Positions 35,985 through 47,455 are shown, counted from the first letter of the stretch. The stretch is DNA of 64,000 bases from Tanypteryx hageni (GCA_028673005.1 CM054113.1:170145837-170209836); one strand, 5' to 3'. Notes: generated from the sequence alone by a model not told the origin. Numbers and translations are program-made.

Positions 35985-36060
35985 AAAATTCTGCCATGAC
36001 CGGAAATCGATCCCGGGCCTTCCAGTTGCCGGGCGGATATTCTACCGGATTTTCACTCAC
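35985..36060 (-). repeat. tRNA-like SINE head
   Basis: On the minus strand a tRNA-like unit has an A-box-like TCCGGTAGAATATCC (36037-36051) and a B-box-like GGGATCGATTTCC (36002-36014), followed by GGTCATGGCAGAATTTTTCC. The last string matches the core of the hairpin element at 31898-31947. Not a functional tRNA: the arms do not fold well. Confidence 0.5.
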
Positions 36061-37250
36061 AAGCTTTTGTTTTGTATTTTGTAAAGCATTATTTTCATTT
36101 TAAGCATAAATGTACCTGAGAATATCGTACGTAAAAAGAAAATCATTATCGAATAAAATTATAATTCTTAAAAATTTTCTTTCCTTCGGCAAGCTATAAA
36201 TTTATCATGTCGTCACAAAAGTAATGAATCAAGGTGGAGGAATGTCATAAAACGTATCGGTCAAAATGGCCCATAACCGTCCTTTTAGTGAGTTTAGTGA
36301 GTTTCTCCACGTGAGGGTTTCTTTAGAGACATTTATTCACCTTGAATTAGTCATTGAATCTCAACTAAATTAAATCGATTCGATTTGATTCATCGAAATG
36401 ATTAGAGCACTTTTAACCCCCTGAGGACCACCCCGAGGCTGTTTAAAAGCACTTTATATATCCGAAACGAAATCAAGAAAAGCAAAACGAAAGAAGCAAA
36501 CAGTTCTTCCTACACGCAACGCCTCACCTCAGTCGTACGGGAATAACAGCGTTTTTTTTATTCGGCGCGGCAAAAATAGTCGCACGCTCTTTGGGTCGCT
36601 CTTGGCGTAGGAACCAGCCGAGAGTCCTCTTTCCCTTTCTCTCTAGTCTTTTTTGTACGACCCGCGTGCGAGATCGAAGGAGGAAAAGTCATTTTAAATG
36701 AAGCGATAGTCAGTCTCCATTCTCTCAGTTCAAGGACGAAAGAGAAACGCGGAAAGAAGACGAAGAGCGTATAGAAAGTAGGGCGGAAAGAGTGAAATGG
36801 AAAATTGGAAGAAGAGGGAAATACCGCAGAGAAGAGGAAGAAGAGGAAAGGAAAGAAAATAAAACGGGGAATACAGAAATAGATTGGAAATAGAGTCGAT
36901 AGTTTCAGGCTCCACATTGCGCAGCTGGCTCAAATATAGAACAGTAAAAAATTACTGTAATAAAATTCTGCAATGCATTGTAATATGTATTATGTTGATT
37001 TCTTAGAGAACCAATATCGTTACATTAAAAAAGCATACCACTTCAACAACCTAAAATAATGTAAAGAAAATCGTATGCCCATTTATGCTACAAAGTAGCC
37101 GCCATCAGTGGTAATTCGTCGATGATACTCTAGGAAAGAGTCTATCACCCATCTTATAGATACATGTGAGGTTCTGGGAGTCAATATGGGAATGTATTAT
37201 GGCGCAACCCATGTCGTATTGCAATTGTGACGGTAATTCTAGTATATTTT
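36061..37250. other. Unassigned stretch with one GA-rich patch
   Basis: 36720-36880 is GA-rich. Otherwise nothing recognised; open frames here are low complexity. Confidence 0.45.
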
Positions 37251-38470
37251 AACGTTTCCTATTTTTATTATAGATCAAAAGGTAGGTTGAAAGAGAGAGA
37301 GAAAGGAAATATGGAAATGAAGGAAAAGAACAAAGAAGAGAATAAAAGGAAGGAATGAGGAGGGAGTTAAAGGACATTTTTCTCGCATAAATCACTCACT
37401 CAAGCCTTCTCTCGCGTTTACGTTTAAAATGTAGAAAGAAACCCCTTCAAATTTCCTTAATTCTTCCTCCCTTTCTCTCTCCCTCCATTTCCTATATCCC
37501 TACCTCTCTCTCCTTCCCTCTCCCCTATCCCTACCTCTCTCTCCCTCCATCTCCACCACTCCTACCTCCCTCTCCCTCCATCTCCTCCATTCCTATCTCA
37601 CTCTTTCTCCCTCCTTCCTTCTTCCTACCTTTCTCTTCTCCCTCCCTCCACCTTTTCCCTCCATCCCTCCTCTCTCTCCCACCATCCCTCTTTTCCTCAC
37701 TCTCTTTATCCATCCTCCTGCCTCCTTTATTTCCCCCCTCTCTCCCTCCCTCTTGTCTCTCCTTCCCCTACTATACCTTCCTTTTCCCATACTCTCTTTC
37801 CCCCTTCATCACCCTTTCTCCACTCTTCATCAGAAGCCATCCTACCTCTCCTCCATCCGTCGCACTAACTCTTTCACTCCTTCCCTCTCCCTCCCAGAGT
37901 GTTTTGACAGCCATAAATACAGCGGCTTGTTTGTCAGCGTCTGAAGAGGGAAAAAGGAGAACGAGGAGAAAATGGAAAGATGAAACGAGAGAGAAGCGAG
38001 CGTGAGGGTTAGGAGGGAAAGGCTGGAGAGGGGGAAAGGAAGAGACTGCCGTCCTTTAAGAGAAGCGGTGGGACCATGGGGAAGGGCGAGAGAAAGAGAA
38101 GACGTGAGGGAAAGCGAGAGAGATTGGAGAGAAAGGAAGAGGTCTGGTATCCCGGTAGAGGGAGTGCGTGAAGTGTGTGCGGAGGAGAGGAGGAGAAAAA
38201 GGAGGCAAGAAAAGAGAGGAGGCTGTGGAGAAAAAGGGATGAAACGTGGGAGTTCGGAGAAAGTCAGGAGTATGAGGGAGATGGCGACCAACTCAGGGAG
38301 GGGAGGGAGAAAGGAAGGGGAGAGGTGGTTATAAGTGAGAATGTGAGGAGTAATATGACAGGAGAAGAGAGTGAAGAGGAATGCGAGAAGAAAGAAGAGG
38401 GGTTAGATGGAACGGAGAAGAATATGGAGAGAGGCTAGCAGTATGGGTGGAAGGGATAAAGAGAATTGAG
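37251..38470. repeat. Alternating polypurine/polypyrimidine block
   Basis: GA-rich 37280-37370, then CT-rich 37430-37900 (many CTCCCTCCAT words), then GA-rich 37940-38450. The purine strand switches twice in 1.2 kb. Large open frames on both strands (such as 37842-38291 minus and 38002-38334 plus) are Ser/Pro/Leu- or Arg/Glu-rich and mirror base composition. Confidence 0.8.
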
Positions 38471-38560
38471 AGAGGACTTGGGTGTGGGCAGAGTGTGTGC
38501 ATCATTATGCTAGAGTCGTGGGTTTAACTCCTGAGATGGACAAAATAGAATATCCTAGGT
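38471..38560 (+). repeat. Possible degenerate tRNA-like SINE head
   Basis: TGGGCAGAGTG (A-box-like, about 38483) and GGGTTTAACTCC (B-box-like, about 38520) are spaced roughly as in a tRNA. No convincing cloverleaf. Confidence 0.25.
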
Positions 38561-38639
38561 TTGTAATTTTACACGCTATTTTTAAATGTTCTCTTCACGA
38601 AATTATATATACAATCAAATATTATTTGGTTAAGTAATT

Positions 38640-38900
38640 ATTAAATGGATTTGCATTGAAAGTAACGGTATGAGAGGAAGTAATAAAGGTAAGATAATAA
38701 AAAAGAAGGGATAAAGGGAGTGGAAAGAATGTGTGGGGAGAGAAGAGTGCGAGTAGTCAGGCCGGTGGAAGATAAGGGTGCGACGGATAGCAAAAAGATA
38801 TACTGTAAATGAGGAAAAGGAGAGGAAAAACGTGTATGAAAATAGAGAATAGGGAAGAGAGGTAAAAACTGGGAGGAGATGAATAGAAGTGGTGTAAAAC
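38640..38900. repeat. Purine-rich tract
   Basis: GA-rich, imperfect; the overlapping minus-strand frames are Phe/Ser/Leu-rich artefacts. Confidence 0.6.
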
Positions 38901-40950
38901 TGAAATGAGGCAAAGGGGCCAAAATGTAATGTCCGGATGCCCTCAAGAGGGAGAAAAAAACGAGAGTGGACATAGAGAAATGCGGGATGAAATGCTTTGT
39001 GTTTATTTATCATGGTTTGAAGCCGTATTTTTGTCAAATTATTTCGGTTCCGCCATCACGCTTCTCTCACGTCGAGCGCGCGCTTGTATTTTGAATATAT
39101 GTGTGTATGTATATATGTATGCATATTTGTGTGTGTTAGAGAGGTGTTTCCTTGTACTGTTTTGAGATGCGCGGCTTTCTTTTATTTTAGAGTTATGGAC
39201 ATAAGAGGCGGAAAGTAAATAAAAATATGACACTCAGGATGTCATGTTTGTTTTTTTCCGTGCGAGCGTCGCGTCTACCGCGCAGTAGATTAAGGATCTG
39301 GAGGAGGGAAGAATGAGTTATGGAGTCGAACGCCTTCAGAAGAGAAAATATCTTCCGCCTCTGCGGAGATTTTTAACCCGCCATTTCGTGGTTCAGAAGG
39401 CAGAAAAACTCGAATACTAAAAATCGTTTCGGGGGTGCGCAAATAGGAACGAGACCCGTTCAAATGAGTTTCTAACCTCGCCCTCTCCATGTATCAATTA
39501 CAGCCAGGAAATGACGTCTTGCGGATTTAATCACATGGTGAGATTTAGGCCCATCCCTCGCTTTGCATTGTACATGCATTCTTGTAAAAGTCCGTGTAAG
39601 GCGAAACCGTGTAAGGGAGGGTAGGATTTCTCATAGGAATACGTGAGGTTAATTTTGAGCTCAACGTGCAATATATAATATTTAACACTGTTCTCTATTA
39701 TCTTCTTTTATAACTTATACGTAGAACTGAAACATGTGATGCATGTTAATTCCCATACGTTTCAAAATTGACCTAAAGCGAAACTGATGGCAGTGCAATT
39801 AAAGAAAAACCGTACAAATCGGAAAATGTGCAAAACCAAACCGTGCATTTAGAGGGATGAATGCAATACATTCGGGTCAGTGCACCATTGTTTCTTTTCT
39901 GGCTGTAAGATGCTCCAATTCTTCTTTTAAGAGTCACTACAATCAAGGTAAACGGGATATATAAGAATGACCAGACAAAATATGGCGGAAACCACTCATC
40001 GCGAAAACGGATAATAAATCAACGCTTGTTTTAATTCCTTTTCTATTCAATTAGTTGTTTCTCGCAGCACAAAAATAAAAATGGAATAATTAACATGTAA
40101 TATTATTTCCTATATTGTGAATATAAACAGTTTGGATTATTATAGCATTAGCTACAATAAAAATATTTGCATGATTTTAATAAGTGTTATAAAATATTGC
40201 AATGATTTTAGCTTATGGGAAGATAAATTTACCTTTGCAAAAATAGATTTTTAAAATTAATCATCATGAGGAACGAATTTAACTGATACTCATGGAAACT
40301 TCAATAGCCATATAACGTTTGCGCATTTCAACTACAAATCAACCGTAACCGCTCCAAGGAAATAGAATTCGTGACCTTCAAATAAAGCTCGCGAAAACTG
40401 AAAAAAGCTATATCAACATTCATCCTTTAGGTTACACACAAAAATGCCGAAAGAGAGAGAGATATAGATTAAGCAGAACGGAGTGCATAAGTCAGTTTAC
40501 CTATTCTAATTAGTGCCGGCAGAGTGTTGCCTAGATTTCGACAATGAATCCCTCCTCTCGATTCCACTTAATTATCCAACTAGTCTAATTATTAATTCCC
40601 TTCAAAGACGGGACTAGATAATCATTTATACCCCTTCCCCCACTGAGAGCTCAGGCTAAATTATACAGAAACGCCGAGGAGATTAATATTGGATGCGTCA
40701 TTGCTCTAACAATCCTAAAAACCCAATCCTGTACTAAGTTTTTCATTTCTCTTCCTTATCCTATCCAACAATGAACCATGTTACTCTTCAGCAGCCAATT
40801 CCCTTTTTCAATAAGCCCTTCCTCGCAAGTTCCCTCTTCCATATATTTCCTTTAACGTGTGTTTAGGTCCGTGACATAATAGCTTTCGGCTATGGCCATT
40901 CCACTTGTTATTGCCTCGGCAACTGCTGAAGCAACTGGTATCTTCAAAAT
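38901..40950. other. Unassigned stretch with TG/TA microsatellite and TAAT-rich patch
   Basis: A short TG/TA-rich run lies at about 39097-39140. Around 40500-40625 several TCTAATTA, TTAATTA and TAATTAT words cluster in a less AT-rich context. No gene. Confidence 0.4.
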
Positions 40951-41446
40951 GTTTAAGGAGTAAGTGGGATGGGGGCAGATGGATGAGAGTGAAGCGGGTA
41001 GGAGGAGAAAGAGAGGGAAACCAGTGAGGATAGTTGAAGGGAGGAAGAGGGATGAGAGGCGAATTGAGGTCTGTGGGCAAAGCGCTGACAGGTTAATTTT
41101 CCCTCCCCTCTCTCATTCTATGAGCGCTGGCGTAATCATTTTTCTCTTTCGCCGAGAGAGGGGGATAGTTGCGTCGCTCAATTCATTTACCATCGTTGCA
41201 GAATATTAAAGGGTGAAGTCGTTATTTAATTGTTGCCCAACGCCGAACGATACTGCGAAAGTGTTTAAGAAGCAAACGACTTCTGAAATTGAGCCGACGT
41301 AACGATGAGAAATTCTCATTGCTTCCATATTTGCAATCCTTCCTCCTTTAAAGTAAATTTCGTCTTTGTAATATATAAACACCTAGTGGAAAAATTCCAT
41401 ACTAATAGAAATGATACACAATTTGTAAATCCAACTACAAATGATT
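40951..41446. other. Unassigned stretch
   Basis: GA-rich at 40965-41070. Nothing else recognised. Confidence 0.45.
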
Positions 41447-41516
41447 ACTCGACCGGTTTCGCATCGGGTGACGTTGATGATCCTGATGATGCTGTAAAAG
41501 GCGAAACAGATCGAGT
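41447..41516 (+). ncRNA. Possible Penelope-type hammerhead ribozyme relic
   Basis: CTGATGA (41483-41489) and GAAAC (41503-41507) are the two conserved boxes of a hammerhead core. They sit inside a long hairpin: ACTCGACCGGTTTCG (41447-41461) pairs with CGAAACAGATCGAGT (41502-41516) apart from a few mismatches. A CGACCGGTTTCG arm facing CCTGATGATG and CGAAAC is familiar from Penelope-like retroelement termini in insects. No Penelope reverse transcriptase is visible nearby. Activity is unlikely to be judged by eye. Confidence 0.4.
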
Positions 41517-42345
41517 AAACATTTTTAGTGGAAATTAAAGTCTTTTAATTCTATTATTATGGTAAAATTAGATGAAACCTATAAGCTATGTAAAACATTA
41601 TGCTGACGATATTGATACATTTTCCACGTCGATACAGGTATTAGGATAAAATGAAATAGTTAAAGGATTCGAATTAAAAATCGCTGAACGATCGCCGATT
41701 GAAATCTAGTTTTGGGCTACTTGAGAAGTATAGTTTGGAAGGACTAGCTGAGAATGTTGCAGGAACAGTTGGAACACCCAAGTATATTGAGAGACACGAT
41801 CATAAAATACTTGAGATGGACAGAGAGATTTCGAAGCTCAGTTTTTTATCCTTTCATGTAAGATGTACGAGAAAAACGAAGGAAAGAGAAAGTATTGAGA
41901 TCGTGAAAACATTTACCGTCTACGCATATTTTGGTTATTATGCACGTTTTGGTTGTCTCTGGGTTCGATAAAGCGGCATTCGCAATTCTGTATGCGTGTA
42001 ATTTGTCGTCAATGCGCGATTATAGGGAATGTAGCATCGATTTTTTCCGAGGAAAATCAGGGATGATGAAAAGAAAGACAAAAAACAGCAAGCGAAAATC
42101 GTTAGGGACATTTTGGTGCACCTCGGGCATTTGCCCTCCCCAAAGATCGGAGATAATCTTAACAAAAAGGATGGAGTATGCGAGCGTCAGATGGAAATAA
42201 GATGGATCGAAGGTGTCCAAATTAGAATAAAACCCTTATTTATTAGCTTCTATCATTACACGAATGTTCTTGTAAATAAATTAATAAACAAATGCTCAGA
42301 TAATGATGTGTTGAAGTATTTGCCCCCAAACTAAATTTCTGGGCT
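41517..42345. other. Unassigned stretch
   Basis: No recognised gene or element. Confidence 0.5.
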
Positions 42346-42600
42346 GCCCGGTGATCAATCGTCTTGCAAGCGCTCTCTCAATCTTCCGTTCGGCACCTCG
42401 TGGCTTGACTAATTACGAGCAAGTATTCGGAGACCCTTCAGACCACACGCACGAGCGCACGAGACCCGCGTCATTTCCTCCGCTCTCGCCGGCTCCTTGA
42501 TGGCGATCCTCGAGACGGTGACATTTCGGCACGTCCGAGCCAAGGCAGGGTCTTTGGTGTATTGATCTCTCAAACGACGTCCCGTTTCAAGTTTTCAACT
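42346..42600. other. Local GC-rich island, no gene recognised
   Basis: About 250 bp with markedly higher GC and CpG content than the flanks. No open frame, tRNA or repeat match seen. Confidence 0.4.
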
Positions 42601-42812
42601 CGTAATGCGTATCAAAGAAGCGGTCATCCAGTTTTATGGGATCTTTCGTATAGAAATGTTTAATTTATTCTGCACTGAAAATGAAATTATTCTTTCCTAA
42701 AAATCCCCTTCCGTTTACCATGAGAGCGTTGTCTGGCATGCAATTACTTTGCATTATTTTATATATCACGTAACACAGTACATACTTAAAATTCTGTTAT
42801 ATATGTCTATAG

Positions 42813-43043
42813 CAGTGGTCCCCAAACTACGACTCGCGGGCCACATCCGGCACGCACAGTGATTTGATCCGGCCCGCCTTATCAGCAAGAGTATTCATTA
42901 AATACCATTTATGATGTCTAAATTACACTTTCCGAGTACTTGGGTGAAATCAACTTTTAATATCAGCGAATTACATATTACAGAATCGAAAAAATTCTCA
43001 AAACTTGCTCTTTGAAATTTTCACACAATTTTGGTGACCCCTG
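42813..43043. mobile_element. hAT-type MITE
   Basis: The left end reads CAGTGGTCCCCAAACTACG and the right end, in inverse, CAGGGGTCACCAAAATTGTG. It is flanked by GTCTATAG (42805-42812) and GTCTAGAG (43044-43051), an 8-bp target duplication with one difference, as expected for hAT. GACTCGCGGGCCACATCCGG follows the left end, as in the large hAT at 10729, so the same group of transposase probably moved it. 231 bp, non-coding. Confidence 0.88.
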
Positions 43044-43051
43044 GTCTAGAG

Positions 43052-43836
43052 CATCACAAGATGGTGGGTGAGACAGATTGTTTTAAAAACATCAGACTAC
43101 AGAATCGACGTATTTGATATCTCAGAATTACTATAACTAGCATAATTGCATGTCAAAAATGATAAATCGATCTCGGCTGTAGAGGGGCAATGCCTAGCTT
43201 CACCAGAAGCTAAGCCTTTCTCTCAGGAACATCCATCAGAGCACACGCACCAGGGAACATTTACAGCACACGCGAGCAATGCGACAGGCATTGGCCACCA
43301 AATTCTGATGTTATGAGAAAAATTCGACTCAAACTTTAGGTTCAACGTCAGAAATACAAAATGACGGCAATTAACTATAGAAATAAAAAATATGAATGCA
43401 TGAAGGACTTTGATGAAGACAGCCGTTATTGGCGCATCAAAAAAGCTTCTCAATCAGCGGTTACTAAAATTTTTTTTTCCTTGTATCCCTCACAAAATTT
43501 TATATCGATTTCTGTGCCAATTACCTCAACAGTATATTATATACCTTTTTTACTGTAGTGCAAAATTTGCAGAAATATTCAAAATTAGCAAAATGAGAGC
43601 ATAAAGGAAGAAATAACATAAATTCATTTGCTTAAAATAAAACTCAGTATTACCTCCAAAGCTTCTACGCCCCTCGCGTACTTCATAAAAGACTCCACGT
43701 ACCGCAATTTGAAAACCGCTACCCAAATATTGAGTAAATAGATTATAGAGAACCCTTGGATAAAGTTAGTTTCGGTGAAAGGTCTTTGGATATTTTTCTT
43801 CTAAAAAAAAATTAAATTATCCATGAAATAAAAATT
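43052..43836. other. Unassigned AT-rich stretch
   Basis: Nothing recognised. Confidence 0.5.
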
Positions 43837-43918
43837 CTCACCGGCGGAGAATATAACGCCGGTCTCCTGCATGATAGGCAGAGATACTGATCACTATACT
43901 ACCGAGGACAGCTAGAGC
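43837..43918 (-). pseudogene. tRNA-Asp pseudogene
   Basis: On the minus strand a tRNA-like unit of about 72 nt starts TCCTCGGTAGTATAGTGATC, very close to metazoan tRNA-Asp. Its anticodon stem-loop is TCTGC-CTATCAT-GCAGG, so the expected GTC anticodon is ATC. The T-loop region (CGTTATATTC) has lost the usual GGTTCGA core, and one acceptor pair is broken. A T-rich tail with a TTTTT run follows. It is a decayed tRNA copy or a SINE head, not a working gene. Confidence 0.65.
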
Positions 43919-44033
43919 CAGGTTAACTTTAAATCATAACATAGTGTTTCATGGAAATATTCCAATACATGGAGGTATCTAAAATTCGTTTTTCACTAAC
44001 ACTTTAAGAATCGCAATACGAGTCCCATGTCAG

Positions 44034-44035
<2 letters not shown>

Positions 44036-44119
<84 letters not shown>
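44036..44119. repeat. (TA)n microsatellite
   Basis: About 83 bp of uninterrupted TA. Open frames of alternating Ile and Tyr on both strands are artefacts. Confidence 0.97.
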
Positions 44120-44120
<1 letters not shown>

Positions 44121-44575
44121 CGCTATTTCTTCTCCATCTCTCCGTCTCGGCCTCGCTTTTCTCCCAAACACTACTTCCCCTTTTCCCCATACTTTCACGT
44201 CACTTCAAACTTTTTAACGTGACATACTCATCTCACATCAAGCCTTTCTCCCTCTCCTCTCTCCCCTCATCCCTTCTCCCTCCTCTCTTCTTTCCTCTCT
44301 TCCCTTTCCTTCCCAATCTCCACTCTAAATAGTCGTCACATAATTCGCTGTCCAATTTGTCGAGGCATCCTCGCTATGTGCCCCTTCACGTGTTGCCATC
44401 CATACGTCGTCCCTCTCTCCCTACCCTTCGCTCGGACCACATTCCTCGCCTATTCCTTCCCCCGTTATACTCTCTCTCTCTCTTCATTTATGTCTCGTCA
44501 TTCCCTTTTCAATGGCCTCCATTCTCTCCTCCACCACCAATATTATTTTCCCCTTCAATCATTTTCGGCCGATTA
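44120..44575. repeat. Polypyrimidine-rich tract
   Basis: CT-rich with TCTCTCC, CCCTC and TTCCC words, starting directly after the TA run. Confidence 0.7.
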
Positions 44576-45216
44576 GTTTAATCGTTCACGTTTCATGGCT
44601 CGAACTTATAATGCTTTAAATGCGGATGGTGACCACTCCTTCGACCGAGTTGAGTGGAGAATGAATTGGCCTCGGAAATCGATCTCTACCGTTAAAAAAT
44701 TGCTAAAAAATGATGGTCGAATTTTTACGCTATGCTATGTTACCATTGATATTGTATCAGTCACTCCCTGAATGTCTGCTGTTGTTAACTTGATCTCATG
44801 TATTTGTGCCTGTAAAAATTCAAATCAATTCGGGGAAAAACAAAAGTTTTAACTCGGCGATTCCGTTTAATATTCTTGTAATACTAACACTACTCGAAAA
44901 AAGCATCTATTTTAAGGCCTTTGGCCACACTATTAAAGTGGCACCAAACTCGAATGAGCAAATGTTAAAAATCTATGGATTAAATTGGTAAATTAATCTT
45001 AATTTTGAATTTTAATGAAAGAAAAATATAGAATTTCGCAGAAAGAATTTACATGTACTAAAATGAAAGTCACAATGTAGTAAGTGCCAGGTGACGAGAA
45101 CAATTGCTACCATATAAAAATGCGTTAAGTGAAAAAATATATTATAGGTGAGATAACCTATAAAAATTCTTCAAATTTAACTCATTATAAGTATAGCACT
45201 CAGAATTTAAACAAAT
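44576..45216. other. Unassigned AT-rich stretch
   Basis: Nothing recognised. Confidence 0.5.
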
Positions 45217-45640
45217 ATGGAAAGGTGTACTCCATGTCGGAGTACACATAGTTTCCAAATGAGCTTTGAGATCGACAAATTTTAGTAAAACTGCCCAATA
45301 CCAAATGTCTTCAAAATACGTCCTGCGGTTTCCGAGTTGAAACTTACGTTGTACACTGCATGTAGGTCTTCATGTAAAGTGCTCGTTATTATCATCCGAT
45401 TTTATCCAAAATTGGAATCGGTCGACCAATTTTAGTAAAACTGCCCAATACCAAATTTCTTCAAAATAGGCACTGCGGTTCCCGACTTGAATCAGGCACG
45501 TTGTAAACTACATGCAGGTTTTCATGTCAAGTGGTCGTAATTATTGTCCGATTTTAACCAAAATTGAAATCGGTCCATAAATTTTAGTAAAACTCCCTAA
45601 TACCAAATTTAATCAAAATACATGAAGCATCACAAAAATA
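45217..45640 (+). repeat. Hairpin-ended dispersed repeat, family H copy 2
   Basis: The copy starts ATGGAAAGG and carries a perfect 9-bp stem with a 5-nt loop (GTGTACTCC 45225-45233, GGAGTACAC 45239-45247). Three related units of about 150 bp then follow, starting AATTTTAGTAAAACT near 45278, 45428 and 45580, each with AATACCAAAT, TCAAAATA and (in the first two) a CTGCGGTT word. It is about 85% alike to the minus-strand copy at 34936-35205 over the shared part. Confidence 0.8.
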
Positions 45641-45701
45641 ACCAACGCCTACATCTAACCAAAGGAGTTTCGCCTCAAAATCTAGTATTCTGATTCTCTA
45701 A

Positions 45702-46337
45702 AGCTACGTTTTCATGCAAGCGGTATAGGCGGAGCGGGCGGTGCAACCAAGGCAACAGAAAACAGAGACCATTTTCATGAATACTACTTGACGCACACGG
45801 CAAACAATTGACTGCACAACACCGTGATTGTATTCTGAACCAACGCTACCGTTTTTGTCGTATTTGCTAGTATTATAAATTTGTGAAAATGGATCGAATA
45901 CAGCTGCAACGGCGATATAATGTTTTACGGTTATGTACTTATAAAAAGAAGAAAGCAAACATCTGCCAACCGGTGCTGGGCTCGCTCTAATTTCGAGGCT
46001 AGGCGAAGACAAGGAGATTATCTCCTGTCTTTTACATTGCACAGGAGCTAATACTTCTCTTTAACTGCTTCAATTATAATCTCTTTTCCCCTTCCATCGC
46101 ACCAATTGCTCTTCAGTTCAAAATGAACCTCGTGCCAGGTTTAATTTACGCTAAAATGTATTCGTTATTTATTTGTTGGGTTACCACACGCGGCGCATGC
46201 GATAAAAGTTGAGAATATTTTAACTTTCACCGGCCGACCGCCTCACCGCTCGTACCGCTTCAACCGAGGCCACTGATTGGTTACCGTCGTTTCTTCACCG
46301 CCCGCGCCGCCTGTACCGCTTGCATGAAAACGTAGCT
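45702..46337. mobile_element. PIF/Harbinger-type MITE
   Basis: The inverted repeats are about 43 bp and nearly perfect, starting AGCTACGTTTTCATGCAAGC at 45702 and inverse at 46337. TAA stands on both sides (45699-45701 and 46338-46340), the 3-bp TWA duplication typical of Harbinger. The interior (636 bp in total) has only short frames, with no DDE transposase or Myb-like domain that I can recognise. Confidence 0.88.
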
Positions 46338-46364
46338 TAAGACTGTGTGTGTGTGACTATTTTT

Positions 46365-46460
46365 GGCTAATCAACCTCTTGGAATTATTATAGCCATATC
46401 TCCTTCCTCACCGAACACACAAGGGAGGAGTGGAACCCGGTGCCGGCATTAGCTTAATCT
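46365..46460 (-). repeat. SINE fragment (shared body)
   Basis: CACACAAGGGAGGAG, then CCCGGTGCCGGCATTA, matches the body of the SINE at 59957-60321 and the fragment at 52625-52755. It lies 25 bp beyond the Harbinger MITE. The tRNA head is missing. Confidence 0.7.
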
Positions 46461-47455
46461 TAACAAAGGTTGCTTAAGACTGTGTAAAAGCAATAAATGA
46501 CTGAAATACCCTAAAGCTACAATAATATACCTTTGCGTAGGTAATTCTCAAAATACATATTTGTTAGGGGACGAGGTGATTCACAATCCAGTGACAGATT
46601 GTCTGCGCACTCAAACATTACAAAGAAGCAAATAGATCTTGTCTGCCAGCCATTTTAACTTACACTAATAAATTTTGCTTTTCACTAATGCTTAGGACAC
46701 ATTTATCCATTACTTACTCGCTACTTACAAAAATAAAAACTAGCAATTCACAGTGGAATTATAGCTCTGCAGGAAATTATTTGTGTTGGTCTCTTAGTTC
46801 CTTTTAGTGAATTGCCAAAATTAATTCGAATTGTAACATATTATATGTTGAATTGCGTGTGTGAAATGGTTGCCGTTAACCTGAAGCAAGTTTAAATGAA
46901 TATTTGAGGGAAGTTTATCATATACACAAACGTTGAAATGAGAAGTTGAGATAAGTTTATATGAACATAATTTAATATTCTATACACAAACGCAAAAATC
47001 ACAGCAGCTCACACCTTTGATAAGATTTGCTTGGATTTTAAATTTAATCTCGTAAAACGAAAACAGGCGACTATTCTCATTACTTTGTTACGAGGCATAT
47101 TTTCTAAGGGGGTGTTTAAATAAATGGCTTAACGAATGATTACACATATTGATTAATCGATTAAAACCCGTATCACATAAATATCCTCGAACATTTCCAC
47201 TGGTGCACAAAGCAATCTCTTTTTTATTCGTTTATATCGAACAAGAATTACTATTTAGATGTTAACTTAAAAACATCCTCCAAATTTTTAGATAAAAGCA
47301 TTTGCGCCCTCAGATTTCTAAAAATTAACGAGATTCAACTTCTCCATTTTCTACGGAACAGCTCCCTTAGACTTGAGAACGTTATCACCATTCTCTCATT
47401 TGATTTTTGTTTATCTCCAGAGAGCGCCTTCCTAACAACCCTCATTTTCCGACAG
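46461..47455. other. Unassigned AT-rich stretch
   Basis: Nothing recognised. Confidence 0.5.

Noticed and set aside
37010..37240. Possible mariner C-terminus
   Set aside because: A loose resemblance only; no catalytic motif or terminal repeat could be found.
37842..38291. 149-residue minus-strand and overlapping 110- and 87-residue plus-strand frames
   Set aside because: Mutually overlapping frames in a GA/CT block; composition artefacts.
43837..43918. Functional tRNA-Asp gene
   Set aside because: Anticodon altered from GTC to ATC, T-loop core lost and an acceptor pair broken.
44004..44332. Ile-Tyr repeat open frames on both strands
   Set aside because: Translation of the TA microsatellite.
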